From Saprospiraceae bacterium (GTDB lineage Bacteria; Bacteroidota; Bacteroidia; Chitinophagales; Saprospiraceae): a DNA stretch of 32,142 nucleotides. Under the pieces are notes generated by a model. It did no database searches. It saw only the letters and a list, made by a program, of their open reading frames with translations, and was not told the DNA's origin. Of this stretch, positions 7,958 through 15,405 are shown piece by piece. The position numbers and the translations under genes were made by a program. The stretch is from positions 1 to 32,142 of the forward strand of contig JADLDL010000130.1 of the NCBI GenBank assembly GCA_020846655.1. Reading direction: 5' to 3'. Numbering within the stretch: position 1 is the stretch's first letter; every line of letters starts with the position of its first letter.

Positions 7958-7991
7958 AGTGGGTGCGGTGGATGATGATGCCTATCGTAGT

Positions 7992-8006
7992 TCAATTGCC
8001 ATGCCA
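7992..8006 (-). promoter_or_regulatory. Weak sigma-54-like promoter ahead of the permease
   Basis: Minus strand TGGCATG-GCAA-TTGA matches the -24/-12 consensus (TGGCACG-N4-TTGC) except for two bases, one of them the important C of the -12 GC. It sits 34 nt before the permease start. FtsX-type permeases in Bacteroidota often neighbour sigma-54 activators, which makes it plausible, but the mismatch at -12 keeps confidence low. Confidence 0.25.
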
Positions 8007-8108
8007 GCCTGCCAGGGGCTTGACAATCAGGCTGTTGGCCTTGGAGCGCCGCGCCCGGCTGTTCATTTTCGGACAACGCCTTGTGCGCAGGCGAACAGGA
8101 GGTAAGGC

Positions 8109-8141
8109 AAAATGTAAAATGTAGAATGTAAAAGGGTGTTG
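8109..8141 (+). repeat. AT-rich dispersed repeat, copy 1
   Basis: AAAATGTAAAATGTA followed by GAATGTAAAAGGGTGTTG. It matches copies at 26841-26880, 27021-27045 and (inverted) 27060-27102, but lacks the GTCAAAA segment present in those. All copies are intergenic. Confidence 0.8.
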
Positions 8142-8196
8142 AACGGGAGGGCTGGACGGGTTGCGGCTGTTCACGCACGAAGCACCTGCCCCGGCA

Positions 8197-8344
8197 GGGC
8201 AAACGCATCAAAATCTGTCGTCAAAATGAAATGCGCAGGCGTTTTTTCAGATCCCTCACATTGCTCGGGATCTGAATCCAATGAAAATAGCAATAAAACC
8301 AGATTAAACCCTTTGATATCAGATCGATTTTGATGCGTTTACCC
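8197..8344. mobile_element. MITE-like element with 19-bp terminal inverted repeats
   Basis: Terminal repeats are GGGCAAACGCATCAAAATC (8197-8215) and the complement of GGGTAAACGCATCAAAATC (8326-8344), 18 of 19 identical, with 15 bp (8201-8215/8326-8340) perfect. Total length is 148 bp and there is no coding capacity. The interior is more AT-rich than the flanks and contains an 8-bp stem CAGATCCC/GGGATCTG (8248-8255/8267-8274). No clear target-site duplication is visible, so a non-mobile cruciform remains possible. Confidence 0.55.
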
Positions 8345-8449
8345 GGCCCCTCCCCTGCCGGACGACTCCAAGTTGCACCCCTAAAACCCGGTAATAAAGT
8401 TGTACCCTATTTTGGTGTGACAACTTGATTTTTAATTACTTAGCGAGCG

Positions 8450-8585
8450 GCAGCGCCGCGAAAGATTTGTAGCATTAGATACCAATAATTGGCGTGGAGG
8501 TGCAGCGCACCGAAACCTATTGCGGAGCGCTGCTCCTCCATGGCTCGTATTGCTTACTTTTACTACAAATCTTTCGGGGCGCTGC
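8450..8585. repeat. Compound nested palindrome (REP-like)
   Basis: The outer arms, 8450-8472 and 8563-8585, are complementary over 23 positions with one mismatch (GCAGCGC...AAAGATTTGTAG). An inner pair, TGGAGGTGCAGCGC (8495-8508) and GCGCTGCTCCTCCA (8527-8540), matches 13 of 14. The two-tier symmetry suggests a folded RNA or a non-autonomous transposon relic rather than a terminator, since no T-run follows on either strand. Confidence 0.7.
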
Positions 8586-8594
8586 CCTTGCTGG

Positions 8595-8640
8595 GCGAAG
8601 TCTTCTGACTTCGCTCTCGTATAAGCCGGACTTCGTCCGG
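8595..8640. repeat. Two short hairpins in tandem
   Basis: GCGAAGTC-TTCT-GACTTCGC (8595-8614) has an 8-bp stem. CCGGAC-TTC-GTCCGG (8626-8640) has a 6-bp stem. They directly follow the compound palindrome and may belong to the same element. Confidence 0.7.
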
Positions 8641-8728
8641 AAAAACACTTGAATGCCTACCGGATAGTAGGTGTTAAAATGAAGTACGCGGTTTTGGGCA
8701 TTGGTAGTCCTCCCCCCTGCCCCCCTCC

Positions 8729-8865
8729 CTGTCGATTACCCACAAGTTGATCTAAAAAAATCGCAACTGACCTCGGAGAGGTCATCCTCAAAGCGAACCT
8801 ATTCTTTTGATTTTCAATATCATTTAGTTGACAATCTTTTTTATCAACTTGTGGGTAATCGACAG
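8729..8865. mobile_element. MITE-like element with perfect 23-bp terminal inverted repeats
   Basis: The arms 8729-8751 and 8843-8865 are perfect inverted repeats of 23 bp starting CTGTCGATTACCCACAAG. The 137-bp element is AT-rich inside and has no ORF of its own. It carries an internal 7-bp stem TGACCTC/GAGGTCA (8768-8774/8778-8784). The flanks on both sides are C-rich on one strand and partly mirror each other, so the symmetric region may be longer. Size, perfect ends and lack of coding capacity fit a non-autonomous insertion sequence derivative. No target duplication can be assigned with confidence. Confidence 0.7.
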
Positions 8866-8993
8866 CCCATTTGGGGGGAGGGGCCGGGGGAGGACTGAGG
8901 GCTAAAAATGCACCACAAAACATACTTTCCACCCTATAAAAAAATAGCAAGTTCAACCTGACCCCGCCGCCTCAAAAATAGTGGATGACCGCT

Positions 8994-9040
8994 AAAAGAA
9001 GATGCCCCAGGGGGGATGTTTCATCTCCGCCGGGGCATCT
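8994..9040 (-). terminator. Rho-independent terminator of the amylase gene
   Basis: On the minus strand AGATGCCCC (9040-9032) pairs with GGGGCATCT (9008-9000), with a small GATG/CATC stem in the loop, and TCTTTT follows. It starts about 21 nt after the stop of the 2019-residue gene. Confidence 0.8.
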
Positions 9041-9061
9041 GTTTGAGCAAACGGTGCGCTG

Positions 9062-12000
9062 TTATTGGCCCAGGGCCACCATTTTACGGCCCCATACGCC
9101 AAACGGCGTCAGCAGTTCGGCATACAACACGCCGGTGACGCCCGTCAGCTCGAGGGTTTCTTCGTAGCGGCCGGCAGCCGGGTACTGTTTGTCGAGCCGG
9201 GCGATTTCACGCCCGTTTACATCGAGGATGCGCAACTGCGCCGCGCAGCCTTCCGGCAGGGCGAAGCCCAGCGTCGTGGTACCGGCAAAGGGATTGGGCC
9301 GGTTGCTCAGTTGAGCAGCCCAGGCGCCGGAGTTGCCGGTGCCGGTGGCCTGGGTGTATTCGAGCAATACCGGTGCGGCTTCCAGGCTTGGGGTGTAGGC
9401 CTCGTTCAGGAGCAGGGCGTCGTCCAGGTGCAGCACCTCGCTCAGCCGGCCGCCCCCTTGCAGCGCTACAAAATCCAGCCGGGTCAAGGGGGTGCCTTCG
9501 GCCAGCGACAAGCCGGTTGCCTGCGACCAGGCGACCCGGATTTCGCCCGCTGCCGCCCCATCCAGGCCAAGGTTAGCCGCCGTGAGGGGCAAGCCGGAAA
9601 GCGGCTCAAGCGCCTGGAGTTGCAGGTAATCCGGATCGAAGCGGAGGCCCATCTGGAACGCGGCCAGGGCATCCAGGGCGCCTGCATCCAGGGACACGGA
9701 CAGCGTGGCGCCGGCATGCAGCTCCTGATCGGGGGTGCGCAACACCAGTGGCCGGGCACTGCCGAGGTTGGCTGGGTTGGCATAGGTGCTCACTACGTCG
9801 CCGATTTTAATCCCGATGAAATCCTTGTTCGTTTGGTTCGTGCTCACGCCCGTCAGGCTGATTTGTTCGGGGAAGCCCCAAGGCGGCACCGACAGGGTGT
9901 GCGTGCTGGGCACGAAGCGCCAGAAGACGCTGAAAATAGCGTTGGCGGCGCCGTTGTTGAGCAGGGATTGGTTGATTAGCGTGGCATCTACCGTTGAGAT
10001 GCTGTTGCTGCGGTTGACGTCGGCGGCGATCAGTTTGGCCGGATCGGTGATCAGGGTGGCGTTGGCCACGTGCTGCTGGATGGCCATCGCATCGGCGCTC
10101 GTGACGCCGTTCAGGCGGTTGATGTTTTTGCTGGGTTTGATCTGGAACGAGCCCGTAGCGGTACTGCTCAGGGTGTACTCCCCATTCAGGTTGGTCGTCG
10201 TGGTACCCGTGCTGGCGCCACTGAGTTTGACGGTCGCGTTTTGAACCCCCAAAGCGCTGTTTTGCGAAGAGCGGATGGTGCCGGCAAAGGTGATCCCGCA
10301 AGGGCCGGTGCCTACGGTTATATTTTGCGCCGCGCTCTCACAGAGGTACGCATCTTTGACCCGCACCGGATACACACCGGCCGCCAGGCCGGTAAACGTT
10401 GGCGAGGCAGAATAGGACGAGCCGTTGTTGACAGAATACAGGAACGGCCCGGTGCCGCCAGTTACGTTGGAAACAACAAGTTGGCCATCCAATGCCCCGG
10501 GGCAGGACACCGGTGTCGGGGTGGCGGTAAAATGGACAGCACAACTGGAGCAGGCGGTCGATGCTTCCGGGCTGTAAAACCCTGCGCCGCAAGACTGGCA
10601 CTCCGTGGAGCCGCTGGTGTTGTTGTAGGTATTGACAGCGCAGTTCAGGCAAACCGTTGAGCCTTCTGTGCTGCTGAACGTGCCAGGCTGGCAGGCGATG
10701 CAACTGGTCTGGCCCGATTGGTCCTGATAGTGCCCCGCAGCACAGTTCTGGCACTCGGTAGCCCCTTGCACATCGCTGAATTTGCCCGGCGGGCAGGCCG
10801 TGCAACTGGTCTGGCCAGACAAGCCCTGATACGTACCCGCAGCGCAATTCACGCACTCGGTGGCGCCTTGTACATTGCTGAATTGGCCCGGCGGACAGGC
10901 CGTGCAACTGGTTTGCCCAGACAAGCCCTGATACGTACCCGCAGTGCAATTCACGCACTCGGTAGCGCCTTGTACATTGCTGAATTGGCCCGGCGGGCAG
11001 GCCGTGCAACTGGTTTGCCCAGACAAGCCCTGATATGTACCCGCAGCGCAATTCACGCACTCGGTAGCCCCTTGTACATCGCTGTATTTGCCCGGCGGGC
11101 AGGCCACACAACTCGTCTGTCCGGACAAGCCCTGGTACGAGCCGGCGGCGCAGTTCAGGCATTCCGTGGCCCCTTGCACATCGCTGTATTTGCCCGGCGG
11201 GCAGGCCGTGCAACTGGTTTGCCCAGACAAGCCCTGATACGTACCCGCAGCGCAATTCACGCACTCGGTAGCCCCTTGTACATCGCTGTATTTGCCCGGC
11301 GGGCAAGCCACACAACTCGTCTGCCCGGATTGGCCCTGGTACGAGCCGGCAGCGCAGTTCAGGCATTCCGTGGCCCCTTGCACATCGCTGTATTTGCCCG
11401 GCGGGCACGAAACACAACTCGTCTGCCCGGATTGGCCCTGGTACGAACCGGCAGCGCAGTTCAGGCATTCCGCCGCGCCTTCCACATTGCTGTATTTGCC
11501 CGGCGGGCAAAGGATGGTATTGACCCCATCGGGGCAATAACTGCCGGCCGGACAAGGCTGGCAACCCACAATCACGGCTTGGCCATTGCGCACTTCGGTG
11601 GCCGGGTAGTAGCCGGGTTCGCAATTGCAACTCATCGAATTGAAATGTTCGAGCCCCGGCACCGCTAGCGGGCAAGCATCGCAGGCATTGCCCTGGCCAT
11701 CGATATCGGTGTCCAGTTGGTTGTCGTTGGTCGTCGTCGGACAGTTGTCGCAGGTGTTCGGGATGGCATCGCCGTCGCTGTTGGTGTTGCCCACATTGGC
11801 CACGCCCGGGGTGATACAACTGAGTATAAAGTCGGTATTGTTGTTGTCGGTATCGTTGCCGTCGGGGGAGCGGGAGAGGCCGAGTGGTCGTGTGGCTGTG
11901 CCGTCGTCGTCGAGGCCGGTGCCGCTGCCCTCTGTGGCGCCGGCGGTAGAGCCTTCGTAACTTAGAGCATCCACGGTGATCTGGTTGTTGAGCACCAGCC

Positions 12001-15000
12001 GCAGCGCATCGGGCGCATCGTTTTGAATTTGATCGCTGGCGCCGGCAAAGGACAGGTCACAATTGGACACCCCCGAGCCGTTGCCACAAATGACGTAGTA
12101 ATCGCCCGCCGCGAGGCTGACGTTGGGCAGGTCGACGCTCGTATACACCGCGCCGCCCGATCCGTTGACCAGTTCGAGTTTGTAGGGGTCCAGGTTGACG
12201 GCAGCGGTACTGACGTTTTTGATTTCTACAAATTCTTTCGAATCGGCGCCGTCCTGATCGTAGTCCACCTCGTTGATCACCAGGGTAGCGGGGTAGCAAA
12301 CGCTGAGGTTGTTGAAATAGGCGTTGCGTTGGCCTCCGGCGCCGGCATTGGCATTGAACAGCCGTACTTGCGAAATAAGTTGGCCGCCGGCCGGATTTTT
12401 CAAACTCCCGGTAAACGTGGCTGAGGCGCCACCCAGGGGCGTAACCACCAACTGGTAGCTCGTCGCCGTTGGCAAACTGAATTGCAGGTCCAGGCCCTCA
12501 TCGGTGAAGCCGATGCTGGTGGGGTGTTCGTTCGTCAGGTCATTGGTTTTGTAGTCTGGCTCTCCGTTCCGGAAATAAAATTCGAGCAGGTTTTCGCCGC
12601 TGGCGTTTTGCAGGCCCAGGCCTACCGTACCGCCCGCTTCGATCCAACCATTGTCCATTTTTAAAGAAAAAACAGTACCTGCCGGTAGTGCCGCGGCAAA
12701 AGGCCGGACTGCGTTGGCTGAATACCCGCTGTTGGCATACATGGCAAAGGCTTCGCCGCCGGTGTTGATATCGTCGTTGCCGTTGCTATCGCCATCGCCG
12801 TTGCTGGCCGAGGAGCCGATGAAAAAACCGGCTTTGGAGCCGTCCGGCGGGGTGCTGGTGCTGAGTTGCCAGGCGCCGAAGCCCGAGCCACCGTTCAGGC
12901 CATTGGTCCAGCCGCTGTTGTAGGTGCTACCATCAGCCTGGTCGGTGGCGCAGAAGGCCTGGCTCAGGGCCACCTGGGTGTTGAAGGCGAGGATGCGCGA
13001 GATGCCCTGGCAGGCAAAGGCGCCGCTCGCCGTGGTCGTGACCGGGAAGGTGGCGAAGGAGCCGTTGCGGTTAGGTGAGTTGGGGCGCTCGGGGGCAAAG
13101 GTGAATGCCGAGGCGGCGGCGGCGTATTGCACGCTGCCGATTTCGGTTTCCGTGGCTGCGCTGGCGTCGTACACAAACACACGGAAGGCTTCGCCGGGAG
13201 CCAGGCTAATACCGGGGCCCACAGGAAGCGGCCCCAGCGCTTCGATGATCATGTCGTGCGTGCCGTCCCAGCGGAAGCCCTGGCCGATGCGGCCGATACC
13301 GACCACCTGCCCGGCGGCATTTTTCACAGCCACCTCGGCGCCCACGGCAATGGGGGCGCCATTCACGATCAGGTTGGCGGCGTCGGCGGCACAAATCGCG
13401 ATAAAATGCGGGCAGCCGCCGGGCGTGGCGCCCATGTTGAAATGGCTGGCAGGAGTGCCGGCGGATTTGGGGTACAAGCCCGTGACCGACCACCAGGAGT
13501 AGTCTCGTTTTTGCGCTTTGATCAGCGTACGCGTATCGCCCGGCGCGATGGTGCTTTGGAACAGGTAGCTGTCGGAGTAATCTTTCAGGTATTTGTTGGA
13601 AAACGGCGTATTGACGTACACGGCGTGTTCGCGGTCGTCGTCGTCGTTGAGGCCCAGCACCATACCATCGCTGGCGCCGCCGGTGAAGCCGTTGCGGCGC
13701 AGGGCAAACATGTTGCCGCCGTGGTTGTCGATGGTATAGCCGGCTACATTCCAGTCGCCGCCCATGTTTTGGACATGATCGGAACTGCCGGTGGCCGTTG
13801 TTTGGCGCAGCGCCATTTGCCATTGAATATCGTCGGCCAGGCCATACCAGTACCAGTCTTTCCAGAACACGACAGGCCGGCCTTCAGCGGCCAGGAGGAA
13901 GGGGTAGCCCATGTCTTCCTTGTCGGAAGTGACGGGGTCGTGGTCGTTTTCGGTGTGCAATTCGAGGCAGGAAGCGCCATAGGGGATGGGGCAGCCCGCC
14001 GAGGCGCCGATGTAGCCCTGCCGGTCGGTGTCGTGGCTTTCGAGCCAGGTGACCACGTCGAAGCCGCCCATCGTGGTGCCCCACACCAGGCCGGCGTTGC
14101 CGAGGGTATTGTACAGGTCGATGGAGCCGTCGGTGGTGTTGAGGACGGATTTCAGCGCCCCGCGCAGCGGAAAATCGAAGAGGGAGATTTTGGCGTTTTT
14201 GACGCCGCCGCTGTTTTCCGGTTTTTGTACCTCAGTCCAGTAGTTGACCAGGTTGGCGGAGCCATATTCGAAAGATTCGCCGATGGCAAAAGGCTGGTCG
14301 CCGTTTTTGGATTCGATCAGGAATTTTTTGATAAACCAGGGGTCGATGTGTTTGACGGCGTCGAGCCGCAGTTCGTCGTAGCCGATATCGTTGACCAGCC
14401 AGCGGCCCCACATGATCAGGGAGTCGCCCATGGAGCCCAGCAGCGTGGGCGCCCCATAATACCAGGCGCCGGGCGAACCGTCGGCGTTGGTGGGCGGGAA
14501 GGCGTCGTGTTCGTTGAAATGGCAGATATCTTCGAAGAAAATGCGGTTGTGGTAGTCGGGGTTCAGGTCGGGGTGTTGGATGGTGGGGTGCACATCTTCG
14601 GGGCCGCTGGGAATGCGCTGGCTCTCCGGCATAAACACGTTGTAGCCGGTGCCGAAGCCGCCGATCTGGTAGGGCGCTTGCGCGTTGGCGCCGCCGCGGT
14701 GGTTGAGCACTACATCGGCCATCACCTTCAGGCCGTTGTTGTGGAGGGCGGTGATCATGGTGCTGAGTTCGGCGCGGCTGCCGTGGCGGGTGCGGGTGGT
14801 GCCTTTGCTGAGTATATTGCCCAGGTCGAAATAATCGTAGGTGCCGTAGCCCATGTCCCACACGCCGGCAAAACTTTTGGTGGGCGGCGGGGTCCACACG
14901 GTTTGGAAGCCGGCGGCGGCGAGTTGAGGGGCGACGGTGTTGAGGGTATCCCACCAGATGCCGCCGGTCGTCGTGTTGCTGACGTCGCCGGGGTGTGTGT

Positions 15001-15121
15001 TCCAATAAAAACCCTGAAGGATAACATCCTGCCCGCGCAAGGCGAAGGGGGCAAGCAAAAAGACGAAAAGCGCCGGCAGCAGAGCAGCCCGCAAGGCAGT
15101 GCGATGAACCATGTGATACAA
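9062..15121 (-). CDS. Giant secreted GH13 alpha-amylase-like protein with T9SS sorting domain
   Basis: 2019 residues. The signal peptide is about 1-30; an alternative start at Met4 gives a cleaner one. The GH13 domain (about 32-480) keeps all four conserved regions: DVVLNH (136-141), LRLDAVKH with nucleophile D254, GESFE with acid/base E282, and ESHD with D364. Activity on alpha-glucans is therefore likely. Then come a jelly-roll-like stretch (about 730-940), a lamin-tail domain (about 943-1095), a thrombospondin-type-3-like Asp-rich segment, eight 34-residue CPPGKYSDVQGATEC repeats (about 1205-1476), and an SprB-like repeat (about 1525-1600). The end holds a dockerin-like segment (NRLNGVTSADAMAIQQHV...), a cohesin-like domain and a T9SS sorting domain (NRPNPFAGTTTLGFALPEG). 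The export route is inferred to be Sec plus T9SS, to the surface or medium. Confidence 0.93.
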   Translation of the reverse strand: MYHMVHRTALRAALLPALFVFLLAPFALRGQDVILQGFYWNTHPGDVSNTTTGGIWWDTLNTVAPQLAAAGFQTVWTPPPTKSFAGVWDMGYGTYDYFDLGNILSKGTTRTRHGSRAELSTMITALHNNGLKVMADVVLNHRGGANAQAPYQIGGFGTGYNVFMPESQRIPSGPEDVHPTIQHPDLNPDYHNRIFFEDICHFNEHDAFPPTNADGSPGAWYYGAPTLLGSMGDSLIMWGRWLVNDIGYDELRLDAVKHIDPWFIKKFLIESKNGDQPFAIGESFEYGSANLVNYWTEVQKPENSGGVKNAKISLFDFPLRGALKSVLNTTDGSIDLYNTLGNAGLVWGTTMGGFDVVTWLESHDTDRQGYIGASAGCPIPYGASCLELHTENDHDPVTSDKEDMGYPFLLAAEGRPVVFWKDWYWYGLADDIQWQMALRQTTATGSSDHVQNMGGDWNVAGYTIDNHGGNMFALRRNGFTGGASDGMVLGLNDDDDREHAVYVNTPFSNKYLKDYSDSYLFQSTIAPGDTRTLIKAQKRDYSWWSVTGLYPKSAGTPASHFNMGATPGGCPHFIAICAADAANLIVNGAPIAVGAEVAVKNAAGQVVGIGRIGQGFRWDGTHDMIIEALGPLPVGPGISLAPGEAFRVFVYDASAATETEIGSVQYAAAASAFTFAPERPNSPNRNGSFATFPVTTTASGAFACQGISRILAFNTQVALSQAFCATDQADGSTYNSGWTNGLNGGSGFGAWQLSTSTPPDGSKAGFFIGSSASNGDGDSNGNDDINTGGEAFAMYANSGYSANAVRPFAAALPAGTVFSLKMDNGWIEAGGTVGLGLQNASGENLLEFYFRNGEPDYKTNDLTNEHPTSIGFTDEGLDLQFSLPTATSYQLVVTPLGGASATFTGSLKNPAGGQLISQVRLFNANAGAGGQRNAYFNNLSVCYPATLVINEVDYDQDGADSKEFVEIKNVSTAAVNLDPYKLELVNGSGGAVYTSVDLPNVSLAAGDYYVICGNGSGVSNCDLSFAGASDQIQNDAPDALRLVLNNQITVDALSYEGSTAGATEGSGTGLDDDGTATRPLGLSRSPDGNDTDNNNTDFILSCITPGVANVGNTNSDGDAIPNTCDNCPTTTNDNQLDTDIDGQGNACDACPLAVPGLEHFNSMSCNCEPGYYPATEVRNGQAVIVGCQPCPAGSYCPDGVNTILCPPGKYSNVEGAAECLNCAAGSYQGQSGQTSCVSCPPGKYSDVQGATECLNCAAGSYQGQSGQTSCVACPPGKYSDVQGATECVNCAAGTYQGLSGQTSCTACPPGKYSDVQGATECLNCAAGSYQGLSGQTSCVACPPGKYSDVQGATECVNCAAGTYQGLSGQTSCTACPPGQFSNVQGATECVNCTAGTYQGLSGQTSCTACPPGQFSNVQGATECVNCAAGTYQGLSGQTSCTACPPGKFSDVQGATECQNCAAGHYQDQSGQTSCIACQPGTFSSTEGSTVCLNCAVNTYNNTSGSTECQSCGAGFYSPEASTACSSCAVHFTATPTPVSCPGALDGQLVVSNVTGGTGPFLYSVNNGSSYSASPTFTGLAAGVYPVRVKDAYLCESAAQNITVGTGPCGITFAGTIRSSQNSALGVQNATVKLSGASTGTTTTNLNGEYTLSSTATGSFQIKPSKNINRLNGVTSADAMAIQQHVANATLITDPAKLIAADVNRSNSISTVDATLINQSLLNNGAANAIFSVFWRFVPSTHTLSVPPWGFPEQISLTGVSTNQTNKDFIGIKIGDVVSTYANPANLGSARPLVLRTPDQELHAGATLSVSLDAGALDALAAFQMGLRFDPDYLQLQALEPLSGLPLTAANLGLDGAAAGEIRVAWSQATGLSLAEGTPLTRLDFVALQGGGRLSEVLHLDDALLLNEAYTPSLEAAPVLLEYTQATGTGNSGAWAAQLSNRPNPFAGTTTLGFALPEGCAAQLRILDVNGREIARLDKQYPAAGRYEETLELTGVTGVLYAELLTPFGVWGRKMVALGQ
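10694..11509 (-). repeat. Eight 102-bp tandem repeats inside the amylase-like gene
   Basis: Exactly 8 x 102 bp. Each unit encodes 34 residues with six cysteines (CPPGKYSDVQGATEC.NCAAG.YQG.SGQTSC.A), resembling the ephrin-receptor-like cysteine-rich fold. Units differ at few positions, and two alternating variants (SYQGQ/SCVA and TYQGL/SCTA) are visible, so unit-level duplication was recent. Diverged half-units flank both ends. Confidence 0.9.
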
Positions 15122-15159
15122 CCGTGATGTTTGTTTTGAAAAACAGGATTAAAGCCGGA

Positions 15160-15167
15160 CAAATTTA
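15160..15167 (-). promoter_or_regulatory. Possible -7 element of the amylase gene
   Basis: Minus strand TAAATTTG fits the Bacteroidota -7 consensus TAnnTTTG and lies 38 nt before the start codon. No TTTG was found at the usual -33 distance, so only half of the promoter is supported. Confidence 0.3.
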
Positions 15168-15335
15168 GGTTTTGAAGTCGGTATTGTTTATATTTGGTTG
15201 GTATTCTTCCGGACTAAAGTACAGCGGCGCGCACCCGATCCGGCAGTTGGGCCAGGCTTGTCCCAGGCCATTTCAGGTGCCGGTTTTAATCTGAAAATAA
15301 GTTTGCCCGGCGGGCTGCGGAGCAAACAAGCATTC

Positions 15336-15343
15336 TATATTTG
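15336..15343 (+). promoter_or_regulatory. Possible -7 element of the sigma-54 activator gene
   Basis: TATATTTG matches TAnnTTTG and lies 62 nt before the ATG at 15406. A TTTG exists upstream (15302-15305) but at a spacing of about 30 instead of about 19-21. No sigma-54 site or TTTGNNCAAA dyad is visible in this gap, so autoregulation through the operon's elements is not supported. Confidence 0.3.
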
Positions 15344-15405
15344 CTGTACATCGGCTCACTTGGTTTCGTTTAATCCTACACTATAAATCTCAAACCCGTC
15401 TTGCT

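Larger units (their letters stand above)
7958..9061. other. 1.1 kb gap filled with repeats and palindromes
   Basis: No convincing gene lies here. The gap holds an AT-rich dispersed repeat (8109-8141), a MITE-like element (8197-8344), a compound palindrome (8450-8585), two small hairpins (8595-8614 and 8626-8640), a second MITE-like element (8729-8865) and the terminator of the amylase gene (8994-9040). C-runs flank the second MITE-like element on both sides. Confidence 0.7.

Noticed and set aside
8657-8956. A 99-codon minus-strand frame
   Set aside because: It spans the MITE-like element and its C-rich flanks, so its residues simply translate the inverted repeats.
10694-11509. CRISPR array
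   Set aside because: The 102-bp repeats are contiguous, without unique spacers, and encode an in-frame cysteine-rich protein repeat.
13127-15127. A 666-codon plus-strand frame opposite the GH13 domain
   Set aside because: The GH13 catalytic motifs on the minus strand are intact; the antisense frame has composition typical of a shadow.
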